Source: Buxus sempervirens (lineage: Eukaryota; Streptophyta; Magnoliopsida; Buxales; Buxaceae). From it: a stretch of 64,000 bases of DNA. This document shows positions 1 to 12,600 of the stretch, piece by piece (within the stretch, counting starts at the first letter, position 1; each line of letters begins with the position of its first letter). A model generated the notes under the pieces. It was not told the origin of the DNA. It saw only the letters and a list, made by a program, of their open reading frames with translations, and made no database searches. The translations under genes and the position numbers were made by a program. The stretch spans positions 6,432,150 through 6,496,149 of the forward strand of contig OX387188.1 in the NCBI GenBank assembly GCA_947561395.2, given 5' to 3'.

Positions 1-1100
1 TGATAATTCGGATAATTCGAGACAGGGTCTTGAAGTTTCTTCATCTGAATGACTGAAACACACTTCAATGCCACATGATATGCTACGAATCTGAAGAGGG
101 GTACCAAGGAGCTATTAAAGAAGTGTTGTTTTTGATATTGATTGCTGTGTAATTTATACAAGTCAAACTCCTAAGTAAAAATCAAGAATCCTTTAAAACC
201 AAAATGGCACGCCTATGAAGTGGCTCTCCACTTATTTACCAAGGACATTGAAGGTTTTGATACCAATAAAAACCATTCAAGGAGTGCACAAATCTCAATA
301 CATAATTTCAAACTCTCTACTTTAGAATCGTAAATTATTCTTACTTGGGGGTGGACACATAAGATGATCCAGGATTTGTTATTTTAGCAGAAAATTTGAA
401 AAAATAAATAAATTTCATATACCCATAAATAAACCGTAATCAGAGAAACTTAAAGCAAACTGAAAATTTTAAAAATCAGAGAAGGTTGCAAACAAAGATG
501 ATCATGAAATAAATACTACATGATGAAACGTTATCACGGATAATAGTTGCACAAGAAAAACGATATTTTCATCTAACGAGAGCCCTTAATATATCAGCTC
601 AATGAGAAATGTCAACAACAATCACCATACAACAGAAGAACACCACCGCATGGCTTGATGAATCCCTAATTTATCCTTCTAGAAAGATAAGAAATCAAGA
701 AATCCTAGAACAACATCACAAAGATCGTGGGTCGATGAAACCATCATCACTTCGATTTCCAACGATACGGAAAGATAAGAAATCAAGAAACCCTGCAATT
801 ACATCGCAAAATCGGCTTGCTTACCATTTTCGCTTCTTGAAAGTAATAACAAGTTCGGAGTTTCAAGAAATCGAAATTTAACAAGAAGTTGGAATAGGGT
901 TTTCTAAAACCATTCGTTTAACAGCGAACAGAAGCATCAACGGAGAAGTAGATGAAAGGTAAAAATCTCTTACCGTCACCGGAGAAGAAGCTCGCCGCCG
1001 ACGAGGAAGAAGTTCGTCTTCGGGTTAGGGCAGCTTGACTCCGACGAAGGACGACCGTAGTTACGGATGCCAAAAGCTTGCTATCGGGGAGGACGTTAGA
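1..1100. other. no recognisable gene; possible host 5' exon on minus strand
   Basis: No open frame here resembles a known protein. On the minus strand, roughly 1110 to 976, there is an arginine/serine-rich open stretch ending at a good-looking splice donor (gacg|gtaaga, about 974), followed by sequence like the start of a plant leader or intron. There is no ATG in that frame, and the stretch abuts MITE-like repeats. It could be the broken first exon of a host gene or chance. I do not assign a function. Confidence 0.2.
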
Positions 1101-1104
1101 AAAT

Positions 1105-1547
1105 GTCGAGTGTTTTAGAAGCAATAAAGCAATTCCATCTATAAAATGAGAAGCAACAGTTCTTTGCTTCTCATGTTATCATGTATTGCTTTATTGCTTC
1201 TAATAAATTGTTTTAGGTGTGCAAATCCAAACAGTGTTTTTGCTTACAAAATCACTTTTTTGCTTTCAAAAACAAAAAAGTAGTTTTGAAAAGCATTACC
1301 AAACGGACACAAAGAAACTGGTTTTGTCTAGGGATGTAGAAGCAAGAAAACAATTTTTATGGATAAAATAAGAAGTAACATTTCTGTGTTTCTTGTCAAA
1401 AGCAATGAAATTGCTTTTTTACTTCCTATAAGTTGTCTCATTTGTTTCATTTGTGCAAAACCAAACATCAATTTTGCTTTCAAAAGCAATTTTTTGTTTT
1501 TAAAGAAAAAAAAATACTTGTGAAAAGTATAATCAAACGGACTCAAA
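1105..1547. repeat. two diverged side-by-side copies of an AAGCAA-rich MITE-like repeat
   Basis: Two stretches of about 210 bp (about 1110-1313 and 1331-1547) follow the same plan: agaagcaa-rich start, a ttgctt/aagcaa foldback in the middle, then gtgcaaa(t/a)ccaaac and a closing accaaacggac or tcaaacggac. The closing motif resembles the terminal repeat of the element at 18109-19250 (accaaacgcagcc). I read them as tandem or serially inserted non-autonomous DNA elements. No target duplication was identified. Confidence 0.45.
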
Positions 1548-1582
1548 ATTCATGTTTGTTTTAATTTGGAATAAATATTGTC

Positions 1583-1833
1583 TCTTTGGCTTTGTTTGTT
1601 TCATCGGAAAATACCGGTGGAAAATATTTTCTGGAAGAAAATTTTATCAAGAAAAATTTTTCCTTTTTTTATTTTTTCCAAGTGTTTGGATGTAACATGG
1701 AAAATGTTTTAGAATTTTATTCTTTTTTCTTTTCTTATACAAATGCAACTAAAAAAACCTCTCCACAGAACAGAAGTGGCTTGAGCACTTACTGTCCATG
1801 CGAATTTTAAATCCTTTGCATCCAAACACTTAG
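1583..1833. repeat. MITE-like foldback candidate
   Basis: The left end (ggctttgtttgtttcatc, then ggaaaat motifs) resembles the terminal repeat of the Tourist-like element at 31058. The interior is rich in ggaaaatattttc-type sequence, and the right side has a rough complement (gcatccaaacacttag). No clean target duplication was found, so this is a weak call. Confidence 0.3.
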
Positions 1834-2285
1834 AAAAAATAAAGAAGGGGTTCAACAGTCACACCCATGATATAAATTGTTATCCTTGAGTAAGTAGCAA
1901 ACAACTGAGAGGTGAATAACCCATAACTCAAATTATGATATAAAGAAGCAAGGGGAATAAAAGTAGTATATGTTTATAACAGCGGGCATCTCACCTTAAC
2001 TAAGATTTTGAATTGATTAGAACACTAGATCAAACTAGCTGTATTGTTCAATCTGTGTACTCAAATTTGTTAGAAACCCAGATGGCAATTCAGGTTATGG
2101 ACAGTTAATCATGATTTTGAATATATACGGAACTTTTGAATGCAATAAAGAGATTGTGGCTAGAGAATATTTGACGTCCTCATGTCCACATGACGCCATG
2201 TGATCTACATCTCCCAAACCTCAATGCCATTGGCATTTTATAACAGTGGAATTTTGAAGATCGAACTAGTTATAATTAAAGAATT

Positions 2286-2310
2286 GAGAGAGATCTAGAG
2301 AGAGAGAGAG
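2286..2310. repeat. (GA)n microsatellite
   Basis: Short imperfect GA run immediately upstream of the LTR end at 2350. Confidence 0.7.
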
Positions 2311-4052
2311 TTGGGTCAATCTTACTTAGAATGCCATTCCAGTGCATCCTGTAATGCCCCGGATCCGGATTAATATCCCAAAGCCAAGGTGTTAGTGAAT
2401 GAAGGCAAAAGCATCTAAATCCTGAATAATTTAAAACTTTTTCTTTCTTTCATTATCAAAATTATTATGCAGAAACAAATTCAATTATAATAAATCTTAA
2501 TATTTACAAATAACTTTTATATTCAAGACCGGTTCACATCGATAGATTACTCTTTACAAATCTCCCCAAGCTTGTCAACCTCTCCAAGAATACCTGAAAA
2601 AAAAATGGGGAAAACTGGAGTGAGAATAAATCTCAACAAGTAGCAATGTGCATGAGGTAAAACAGTCCATAATTTTTATAAAAATAGTCATAAGGTGAAA
2701 CGATAAAACAAAACCACAATAATAGCATATATAAAGCAATTAACAAACCAAACATGCGTGACATGATAGGATTCATGAACTGAAACCACTTAATAAGATA
2801 TTCCTGCCCCCATGGTCCCCACCTCATGACTTACATGATAAATGGAGCCTGCAAATACAGTCACTTCCATTTCCTCCATCAACCATCAATGCGGATCACC
2901 CCCGATAAAACACGGATGGGCTGGTGCGTGCAATCCAAGTCAAAAACAACAAATCCGCATCTACGGAATAAACATGCCAGGGAAATACCAATCCGATCAA
3001 AGATAAATGGACTCTCGATAACACAGCTAATACCAAAGCATGAGGCAAGTCACAAGTGAACTTCAAGCACGGCCGGAATATAGATCTCAAGTGTGCGAGT
3101 CACAAGTAACCTCAAACATGTCCAATATAAAACTCATGTAAGCCAATGTCTCATTGAAGCATGCAGTGGTAACCCAAATAACCAATAATCCAATAAACCG
3201 TTGCCGAACAACAAATTCGGCTAAGACCAGGCCGAGGTAACACGACAGTTTGGATTGCTGCTCTCGTCACAGCTACGACGGTCAAACCTATAAACTATTG
3301 CTGATCAACAAACTTGGATAAGACCAGTGTGCACACCTGAAATCGGTGGCACGATGTGATGATGAGCATGCCTTGAGACTTTTCAGAGTCGCCACTGCCT
3401 GAGAGTTGCAGGCAGACACAAGGGGTGCCTATACAGGTCTATTTTTACTGGTCTGCGGCTCTTTAGAGGTTCGAGGTAAGTTCTCGGTTACGTCCAGGGA
3501 AGTCCGAAGACACCCTGGCCCACCCCGTCGATTTGACAGGCCCCTCGGGTCTCCCTGGTTTTGAGTCAACTTAATCTCACCCAATTTTTCCTATTCCAGC
3601 ATCTAACTTATTTGGTCTGGTGGGGACCATCGAAGGTGTAGGTCCCTTTTATTTTATTTGTCTTTTTATTTAGGTTAGATGGGTCGGATACGGGTCCCAC
3701 TGGAGGACCCGTGGGTTGCCAAAGTTGGGCTTGAGCCCAACAGGGTTATTGGGTAACCCTTTTGGTTTATATTATTTATCAATTAAATATGTAAAGGGCT
3801 TGGTGGGCTTGGATTAGGCCCGATAGCCAATATACCCGTGGCCTTGGACCCGTTTGTTGAAAACGGGCCTGGTATGGGCTAGTCAAAGGTGGACCCAGGG
3901 GGGTCTTGGTGGGCCCATCTAGACCCACGGTCTACCAACAGGCTAAAAATAGCCCAAACAGCCAATATGGGTCGAGTTAAACCGATTCGGGCTGGTTCAA
4001 ACTTATCCGGGTAAAAAAATCTCATTTTTTATGAATTGACAGCATTTATTAT

Positions 4053-4155
4053 GCGGTTTGGTTTGAACCGCAGATGCAGTGCGGTTTGGTCTGAACCGCA
4101 GAGACCATACCACATACTAAGTGCAGTCAAGTCCAGACCGCATTGTATATGCGGT
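4053..4155. promoter_or_regulatory. palindrome array in the solo LTR (28-bp phase)
   Basis: Two near-perfect 19-bp palindromes, gcggtt-N7-aaccgc type, start at 4053 and 4081, exactly 28 bp apart. A third related one (accgca...tgcggt) lies at about 4137-4155. The arrangement is analogous to palindrome arrays in the U3 of the other Ogre-type LTRs here. Function as protein binding sites is inference. Confidence 0.55.
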
Positions 4156-5025
4156 TTTCATCCGAATTTGCCATTTTACACCGATTTCGACCGGGAACAT
4201 TTTAGTTGTCTTCCTGGAGGTTCCGGCGACCTCTGTTGGGCTCCTCAGCTTCTTCACAGTGCTAGATTTGCTTCTTTTGCTCCAAATATCCTTCTTTAGT
4301 TGTCTTCACTTTTCTTCATTTGATCAAGCCATTTTCTGGCACATCATGCGGCAATTAGGAGAAAGGAAGGAGGGGAATAGGTTGGAGTTACATGGGATGA
4401 TCCAAAGAGGACAAACCCCTCTTGCATTTGCAAATAAAACCCATGAATAAATCTATGTTGTTTTTGTTTTGTTTTATGAATCCACTTTCTCTCTTTTCCG
4501 TATAGGGACATCCATTTTCATAAAGTCTCTCATGGTATGCAAAAATAAACCAAACAAGTTAGTGATAACATAATAGAAGTAGAGGAATTTAAAGTTATTC
4601 CAAATAAGAGAATTCACATGTATATTAAAGAAGAAATTACCGGAAATACACTTTTGGTGTTACCTTCTTGTTTCTGGTATGTGATAGCTCTCCATGTGAT
4701 TTCGGCAGCGCTTCCGCACTCTGGTGGATTTCCCAAATTGGTTTAAACAGGGGTTCACTGGGTTTTTATGCTCAAAGGGTAAAAAAAGAAGGGCTTAGGC
4801 AGGGTTTAAGGTCAAGATAGTCATTTGGGTTGGAAGCAACAGAGGTTGGGCAGGGTTTGGATGTAGAAAAGTCAAGGAAGGAGAGGGAGAGGGCTTAAGG
4901 GGGCCAGCTTCTCTTGAGGGGAGATCAAGGAGGAAGAGAGAAGGGAGAGGGTGAGTGAAGTGGGAGAAAGCAAAAAGGGGGAGAGGAGAGGGGTTTTTTT
5001 TTTTTTTGCTTCGAATGGAATGAGC

Positions 5026-5052
5026 GGGGGGGGGGGGGGGGGGGGGGGGGGG
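5026..5052. repeat. 27-base G homopolymer
   Basis: Uninterrupted G run inside the solo LTR, preceded by a 14-base T run. The exact length may be an assembly or consensus artefact. Confidence 0.8.
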
Positions 5053-6572
5053 CGCGGTGTGGCCCCCCTTTTATAGTTGAAAAAAGGACCTAAAAATGAA
5101 TTTTAATCACATTTTGTGTCTAAATTTTAATTTTATAACCAAGGTAACTAAAATTTAATTTTCTCATTCTTATCCTTCCAACACATCATCCTTATCCACA
5201 CCTTCCATGTGTGGTTGTTATTTTTTGTTTTATTTTCATTTATTTTAATTTTTAGATTCTTTAGGTTTTATTATTATTTTATTCTTAAGATTTTTTTTTG
5301 TCAAAAACGCATGTGTTTTCTATTTTACATTTTATTTTTGATTTAATTTAATTGTTAGATATTTACAAAATATTATTATTTTATTCTTATATATTTTTTT
5401 TGTCCTTTCTTCAATCTTGCCACATGTGCAGATTTTCTGAGATTTTTGACTGCTTATAACTTTCTCATTTGATATCCGATTTCAACAAACTTAGTGGCGT
5501 TGGAATCAGATTGAAATCTTCTATCTATTGAGCTAGAGTTTGGCAGCACATTTGGGCTTTTTAGCAGAAGTGCAAAGTTGCGTCCCGAAACCAGTTTTGC
5601 TCATATCTCCTTATCCGGGACTCTGATTCCAGCAAACTCAGTTGCGTTGGAGTCGTGTCGATGCGCTCTTTCTGCTGATTTCCAATTGAGCAGCTAATTT
5701 GGAGTTTTGCAGAAAGCTGATTTCTACTATTTCTATATTTGACCAGCACATAACTTCTTTATTCGGACTCCGATTTGAGCAAACTCAGTGGCGTTACAAC
5801 CGTATCGAAATCCTCTTTCCAATGGTATGAAGTTTGGTAGTCAATTTGCACCTGATCAAAAAGTCAAATTTTTGACCCCTTCAGGTTTGACTTTTTATTT
5901 TCTTCATTTCAGGGGTGCAAAAATCAAGTGTCTACAACCAAGCCACAACTGCAACGGAAATGCATACTAGGGAGTATTAAACAGGAAATAACTTATCAGA
6001 CAATTTCATTCCACTTCCTAACTAAGCTATGGATCCATATTAAGCATTGTCCGCTAGACACAACCTACAATCAAAACATTGAATAACTTACGATGCAATA
6101 TTCAGTGATAAACCCCTTACATGGAGACATGTCAAATAATATGTCCACGATCATCACATAATCTCGATACAAACCAACCCGATATTTAAAATAACCGAAA
6201 TCAGGTCTTAAACAGAGTTCCAGGTCTTAAACAAAATTCCAGGTCACTATAACAGGATATAGATGGAAGCATGCACAATTTCTTCATTAATTGTTTTAAC
6301 CGTAAATTATTAGTGGGAACACTCCTAACTTACTCGTGTGAAAATGATAGGTTATTGGCCAAATCAGTATTTATTACTTTCTAAGAGTCATCCCCTAGTT
6401 GGTTGTTATTCTAGATATTCATTAAAGATTACCCAAAGTTCTCCTTTTAAGTACCCAAGGTGTCAAAACTTATTAACTCTGTTATCTATTACATCCATTA
6501 GGTAACTTAGGTCTGTATTAAAGTTTTAGACTAGGTTAGATTACCTGAAATCAAAACTAAATAGGTTATGAC

Positions 6573-7736
6573 TTAAGTAATTTCATTGTTGTCTGGACCC
6601 TTCAATGATTGAATAAAATTGTGTTGTCTGCGGCACATTGTAGCCTGGTGGAAGAACCTGGTATTGCCATCTCCAAACTTGAGCCAAGATACCCTAGATT
6701 TCTGATACCATAAAATTTCTAGTTGATGCAGAACAGCAGCATATTCCCTTTGGAGAATCTTCTCATCAGCCACCAAGCTTTGAGTAGGATTTCTGTCAAT
6801 CTATTCTTGAACTATTCGAATTTTCTCGAGCAAACCCGCCTTTCGTGTATGGATATCTCCTACTACATCCTTATTCCATCTTCGAAGATCTCTAGACAAC
6901 GCAGACAGCTTTGACCGTAGATTCCTGCCAGCTCCAGAATTTGACCTTCGCGACCACGAATCTCGGATGATGTTATGGCAAGTCTCTTCTTGTACCCAAA
7001 ACGCTTCGAATCGGAAGGGCCGTTGACGCGCTCTGTTCTCATGGAGGAGATCCACCAGCAATAAGGCGTGGTCCGATGCAATTATGGGTTGAGCAGAGGT
7101 AACAGGATGAGGGAATATGTTGAATAAATTTGTGGAAGCAAAAACCCGATCAATTTTCTCCAAAATTCTACCTTGTCCCTGTTGCCCATTGCACCAGGTA
7201 AACCTTGGGCCCTTTGTTTGAACATCCACCATTCCACAGTTGTCAACCATAGCCCTGAATTCTTCAACTTGTCTACTGTTCAACTGAAGCCCTCCCCTTT
7301 TTTCAGACTCAAGAAGCATCGCGTTGAAATCCCCTAAAAGGATCCAGGGTGTCTCAAAAATTCTCGCTGTCTCCTCAATAGTTTTCCATTGCTGAACCTG
7401 ACGTTCAATCACAGAACTTGCATGAACAAAAAATACCAACCAAGATAACTCTTTAAAAGATAGTTGCAGCACTATAGCCCAGTCAAAGGTGAACAAAATA
7501 GAAACATCCAATATAGACTTCCACATGATAATAAAACCTTCCTTTCGATTACAAGATGGGATAACAAAAGATTTTTGAAATGACATTTTCTTTACAATAC
7601 TCTCGGCCTTCTTTGTATTAGCAAAAGTTTCCAATAGCAGCACTATATCTGGCCAAGACTTCAAAATTTGGTCTTTTAAGTGAGCTTGAGTCATGGGTTG
7701 ACCAGCTCCATGACAATTCCAGAACATAAGCTTCAT
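6573..7736 (-). pseudogene. LINE ORF2 N-terminus: APE-type endonuclease, nonsense and 3'-truncated
   Basis: The ATG at 7736 opens an endonuclease/exonuclease/phosphatase domain. Visible motifs in order are LMFWNCHGAG, the catalytic-glutamate region LLLETFAN, LLGDFNAML, KIDRVFAS and the C-terminal SDH (ASDHALLLV). The frame is broken by an in-frame amber codon (6803-6801) and continues in the same frame with the linker typical of plant LINEs (SRVSWLKFGDGNTRFFHQ) to about 6573. The reverse transcriptase, normally the bulk of ORF2, is absent. The nick-generating half of a retrotransposase is therefore preserved as a relic only. Confidence 0.8.
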
Positions 7737-9197
7737 CACTTCTTGATCCCTAGGGGATCCGAGTCACTTAAGGGGGACAGAGGATCAAGCTCCGGAGATA
7801 GCTTTCTTTTCTTCTTCACTGACAAGGTAACTTCCTTTGGATTGCCCTGCTCCATGTCCATATCCACCGTACTAGGTGCCTTCTCACCTGACTGCCTTCT
7901 GCATAGTTTCGACCTTCTTTTGTTATGCCTGGGAACAGAAGTATCTGATAACTCTAAGATTGATAGGTGGGGAGAGGCAGAGAGACTCAACTCCTTCGAT
8001 CTCAACTGTCCCTGTGCATTTCTAGGGAAGAAATCGGTGAATAGCAAATTCACTGGTTTGTTGTTGTTTAGAATAGCAGGGCTGCTAGTTGCTGAGAAAG
8101 TGAAGAGACCAGATGACAAATTTAAATCTGAAGTTGGGCTTGAATCACTGTCTTTAAGACCAGAGGAAGTACGGGCCCAATCAGACTTTGATAAGCTTAG
8201 TGATGAATGCCCCACATTTGTCTCCAAGTACCCTTTAGATGAAGAGCCCAAGGCCTCACGATTTGAACTCAAGGCCCATCCACCATCCTTAAAGTTAAGA
8301 AAGAACCCACTCTTATCCCTACCCGGTTTGGGTACCATAATCGACCCACCCGGGTTACCCGAACCAGGCTCGGAGGACAGCTAATCGGAACTCCTCGAAT
8401 TGGGGGGGGGGGGGGGGGGGGGGGGGACCTTTTTCCGGCATGGGAAACAACCGGTGTCGTCTGCAGATAACAGAGTTACGGATTGAGTAACGGGGTACAG
8501 TTTCACCCTTTGGCATGGTTAGATGTTCTCCTGGTCGTAACTTGGAGCAGACATTCAAGTTGTGCCCCAGCAAACCACAGTAGAAGCAAAATTCTGGGAT
8601 ACCTTCGTGGGCAAATGAAACCCAAATCTTTCTCCCCTGAAGATCTTCAACAAAGATACCAACAGGGACGGGCTCCAAAAGAGGGAGGGACCATTTGATG
8701 CAAGCCAGGATGACATCCTGTGAAGAAGGGATCTCAACTTCTAGGGTTTTGCCAAACTCGTTACCCATACAAGTGATGATGCCAGGGTCCGTCAGAGCTC
8801 TAGGCAAATCAACCAGTTGTGACCAGACAGTGAACTCCGAGAACAGGTATGTGTCAGCCTCTTCCGGCTGTTGAATCTGATCAATGAGACACAGAGACCC
8901 ATTAATAAACCGAGGTTTAGCCCTCAATATGTCTGCAAGGTCTTTTGGAGAGCCAATAGCAAGAAGAAATCGTTTAGGGGACAGTGTAAAAATCGATTCC
9001 ACTTTGAAAGCTTTCCAGGCGCGCTCCACAAAAATATTTAGGGAGTTGAGAGATGGATGCGAACAAAGACACTCCAATACAAGTAAAGAGTTCCATTTGT
9101 CCTTTAGACGGTGCTTTTCTTCATCAAGCAGAGAGAAGGTTTTCTGAGGACGAGCAGGGAGAAGTAGATTTTAGAACTGACATTCAATATCGTCCAT
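7736..9197 (-). pseudogene. LINE ORF1: DUF4283-like domain plus CCHC zinc knuckle (broken)
   Basis: Encodes the RNA-binding ORF1 protein of a plant L1 element. An ATG at 9197 starts with MDDIECQF but hits a stop at once; the next frame (about 9160 downward, ...KTFSLLDEEKHRLKDKWNSL) carries the DUF4283-like region (cues AFKVESI, FLLAIGS, WSQLVDLPRAL). A C-X2-C-X4-H-X4-C knuckle (CFYCGLLGHNLNVC) lies near 8560-8600. A 25-base G run (8402-8426, a proline run on this strand) is followed by a stop at 8355. Coding resumes in another frame (8338 to 7736) as a low-complexity serine-rich tail. Its stop overlaps the ORF2 start by one base (TGATG). At least two frameshifts make it non-functional as read. 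Confidence 0.75.
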
Positions 9198-9250
9198 CGC
9201 TATGGCGAAACGGACCACAGATGCTGACTGTTTGTAGTTGTGGGGCTAAA

Positions 9251-9689
9251 AAAATTTCAAAGTGAATGACCATGTGGTTATAGTATAAGAGAAATGTGAT
9301 CAAACATGTTAGAAAACGTTAACAACTATGAGAGTGTTTGAGGCATTATGGAGCTAATATGAAGCATTTGTTGCATTTCCATACCCCAAAACAAAAACTC
9401 TCATGTTGCTTCTTATCATTGGCATGTGTTGGAAGGTAGAAGCTGGAGATGGTGTTTGGTATTTATTTTAGTTGTTTTTACTAAGACCTTGGAGGGACAT
9501 TCTTTTGGAGAGAACTCCAATATAAACATTTTGATAACTATTTATATCTTGGTGAAAATATTACAAAACTTGATTAGAAAAATCACCTTGTAAGATGGTT
9601 AACCATTAACCTCAAAATTGTGACGAGCAACAAGTGCATTTTGTAAATCTGAAATATCTGTGTCAACATGTAATCATATCTAGGAAAAA
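9251..9689. other. no feature recognised
   Basis: AT-rich sequence between the LINE remnant and the first nested LTR. I see no open frame, repeat boundary or RNA gene in it. Confidence 0.5.
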
Positions 9690-12600
9690 TGTAACGCCTT
9701 GGATCCGGTAGTGTTTTTTTTTTTTTAATGAATCAAGGTGTAAGACCTGGAATTTTTGGATAATAATTAAGGCATAAATAAATAAAAGAAAATAGGGCTA
9801 TGAATAAGAGTGGAAATTTAGAGGATTGATAATTTAAACAAATAATAATTTTAAAACAAAAAAGAATTTTAAAGGAAATCAATCTAGGAGGATAAAAGGG
9901 TATTTCAGTAAATTCCAAAAGGACAAATTAACAAATTAAATCATTAAATAGTTAAAAGAACTGGAAAATAGAAAATTTAATTTAGTTGGGTTAGGTTTGA
10001 AGTTAAATAGCAATAATTAGGGACTAAAATAAGAAAAGGGCAAATTGGTAATTATAATTAATTAGTGGCTTTAAATTAGAGAAAAAGTGACTTAACAGGG
10101 TGTTTAAGTAATATTAAGAAATACATATTTAATTATGGACGAAAATTCAATTAAAAATTAGCAAGGAAAGGAGAGAAATAAAGGTTCATTCATTGAAGCA
10201 AAATAGAAAGAGAGAGAGAGAGAAAAGAAGACAAACGATTATTAGAAGGGCTGCTGCAGAAACCTCCGACCAGCACCCATAAACGTTAGATTGGGAGAGA
10301 TTCACCCATTGGATCGACCTCAAATTTGGAGGTTTTGTTCACAACTGGTAGGGCTACAGTTTGAACGGTGGATATCTTGTTTGGAGAACCTAGGATGGTG
10401 CGATAAATAATAGAAATTTGGAATAAATTCTGGCTTTAATGAGAAGATGGATTTATCATATTAAGGCAAGTAGCAATCACTTGAAAATTGGAGGAACCGC
10501 ATGTTTTTTGTATTTTGTTTTGGTTTTTGATTGATTTGATTAGACGAATACATTATTCATGGATACGTTTATTTTTCCTTGATGGGTTTTCGTGTTTTTG
10601 AAGGACAAGTAAGAAAACATTGATGAGTATAGATTTGATCCTTGTAGATGAACAAAGATTTGTAATTAATTGATACAAATAAGTCTAGAGTGTTTTAGAT
10701 ATGGTTTAGGTTAATAAGAAAAAAATTTAGAACAATTAAATCAAAGAAATAACCCAAAAATCAGAAAATTGTAAAATCTAGGAAATCTGCCAGGATAGTA
10801 TGGGCGCTCCACGGGTTGCTCAAGCGCCCATGTCTAGCTTCCACTGACAGAATTTGTAATTGGGGGATTTTAGGTCTAAATTAATACTTAATAATTTTCC
10901 CAGTAATTTAATTATTGTAACACTTGTTTATAGGTTAATTTGAGGCGTAGGAACAGACGGAATTAAAATTGGAATTTAGACTAATAATTTGGAACGATGA
11001 ATGTAAATAGGTGTTTAAAAGAACAAGGTTAGGAAATAGTGGGTTAGACTTTGTTAGACATAAAATTAGGGAGTAGAATCAACTCTTGAACTTCAAAATG
11101 GATCTGTGGGAATTGCTGGAAGTGAAAAATACAGAAATTATAAAATTTAACACTTTAGGTTATAACCATAGAAATTTGGATCTTAATAGGTAGTTTAATT
11201 AGGGAAGTTGTAGTCAGGGCTTAGGAAACACATTATTGCTTATGAATGTGAAATACTTGTCTAAGACTTAATAATCATGATTCACTTACGATAACATTTA
11301 TGAAATCTAATTTGGAGATTTAATCTTTGTTTTGGATGTGTTTTCTTAAAAGGGATTTAATTTCAGGATTAATAATGAATTTATTGTGCGTTTGTAATAA
11401 TGAGATTGAGACATGTATATTACCTTGGAATGAGAGACGATTGTCAGCACTTCATTTTTGCGCCCTGGAAGTGCCAGAAATGCAAACCCTAGCTGGAAAG
11501 TCAAACCCTAAAGGAGAAAAAAGTTGACTTTTTGATCAATTGCTAATTGACCACCTTGCTTTATCTCAATGGATAGAGAATCCCGACACGATTCCAACGC
11601 AACTGAGTTTGCTGGAATCGGAGTCCGGATGAAGGATCTGCAGGTCGGTCAAACTTGAGGGGGACCAGAAATTGACTTTATACTAAACCCCGGATTAGCT
11701 GCTTAACCCTACCCCAATGGATATAAGACTCCGACACGGTTCTAACGCAACTAAGTTTGCTAGAATCGGAGTCGGGATGAAGAAGATATAAGCAGTTGAA
11801 GTTTTCGGGCAGCAATGACGGAAAACACATGTAAAACCCCGAATTTTCAGCAAATAAATAAATAAGATTAAATATGAAAATTTGGAATGACAATGAATTT
11901 TTCATAATAAATTAGAGATTTAATATAGCATATGATTTGAGGTACTTACGATTCATCTGGGATGCATACTGGACTAAGAATGACAAAGAGAATAAATTTG
12001 GAAATTTCGGGATAAATCAAATGGGTAGATGTGAAAATATCAAGAGAGGGGTATTTTGGTCAATTTTCATTAGATATCGGTAGATAATTAAATACATTAA
12101 TTAATTTACTATTATTAGACTTGAGAAACAATGATAGAATTAAGTTGGGGTTCAGATTGCCTATTAACAATGATATTTATAGTTTAATAATTGGGATAAG
12201 GGCATATTGGTAATTATGTTTGATTTGGAGCCCTAAGTTTAGAAGATGAGGATTATATTTTATAGATGATTCCATTGATAGAGGAGATCAGGAGTTGGAC
12301 GCAAATCTAACTGTTGGATCGTGAGATATCAAGGTAATGTGGTTTAACGGTCCTTATTAAATCTAACGGGTGGATAAGTATGGAACATGACCGTAAGGAG
12401 ATGCGTGGGATCGGAAGAGAATAAAATAGGGTTTTTATATTTTACTTGGGGCTGATCGTAGGCGAGTTTTGTTTTGAGGCGTTTGACGGCTGAAGAGAAG
12501 AGGAACAAAAGAGAGAAAGGGAGACCGAGAGGAGAAGCCGGGGAGATCTCGGAAGTGCTCGGGTTGCTACAAAAGAAGAGATCAAACCCATGCCAAGAAG

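Larger units (their letters stand above)
3328..5936 (-). mobile_element. solo LTR of an Ogre/Tat-like retrotransposon, 2.6 kb
   Basis: Read on the minus strand the element runs from tgtagacacttgatttttgc to aggtgtgcaca, with the TG...CA ends and general plan of the Ogre LTRs in this window. Near its 3' end it has the shared gtggcgactct motif (3385-3395 on the opposite strand). Flanks are accag (3323-3327) and accaa (5937-5941), a 5-bp duplication with one mismatch. Removing the insert restores homology to the surrounding T-type LTR (gataagacca then agccacaac). No internal coding sequence is present, so it is a solo LTR. It contains a 27-base G run at 5026-5052. Confidence 0.8.
2350..6570 (-). 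mobile_element. X1: partial LTR of family T (TGTAAxGCCCC end), interrupted and truncated
   Basis: The left end tgtaatgccccggatccgga is the characteristic terminus of the family seen complete at 27358-30433. It carries the conserved splice-acceptor block (minus strand ttttttttcag|g, about 2595) and the gagtgagaataaatctcaacaagtagcaat block. The right part (5942 onward) matches 28060-28140 of the complete copy (ctatggat, then cgctagacacaac). It is split by the solo LTR 3328-5936 and ends at about 6570, where LINE sequence begins, so its other terminus and target duplication are missing. Orientation is inferred from splice polarity and from TATA boxes in sister copies. Confidence 0.7.
6570..9250 (-). 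mobile_element. L1-type LINE remnant lacking the reverse transcriptase
   Basis: The minus strand carries a LINE 5' part: a short leader, ORF1 (zinc-knuckle nucleic-acid-binding protein) and the start of ORF2 (AP-like endonuclease). The sequence stops before the RT domain. There is no poly(A) track (poly-T on this strand) at the left edge, where it runs into LTR sequence of X1. This is the reverse of the usual LINE truncation (5' loss), so a later deletion or recombination rather than incomplete reverse transcription is the likelier cause. Edges are approximate. Confidence 0.75.

Noticed and set aside
609..881. 90-codon open frame
   Set aside because: No similarity I recognise, no promoter or splice context, low-complexity neighbourhood.
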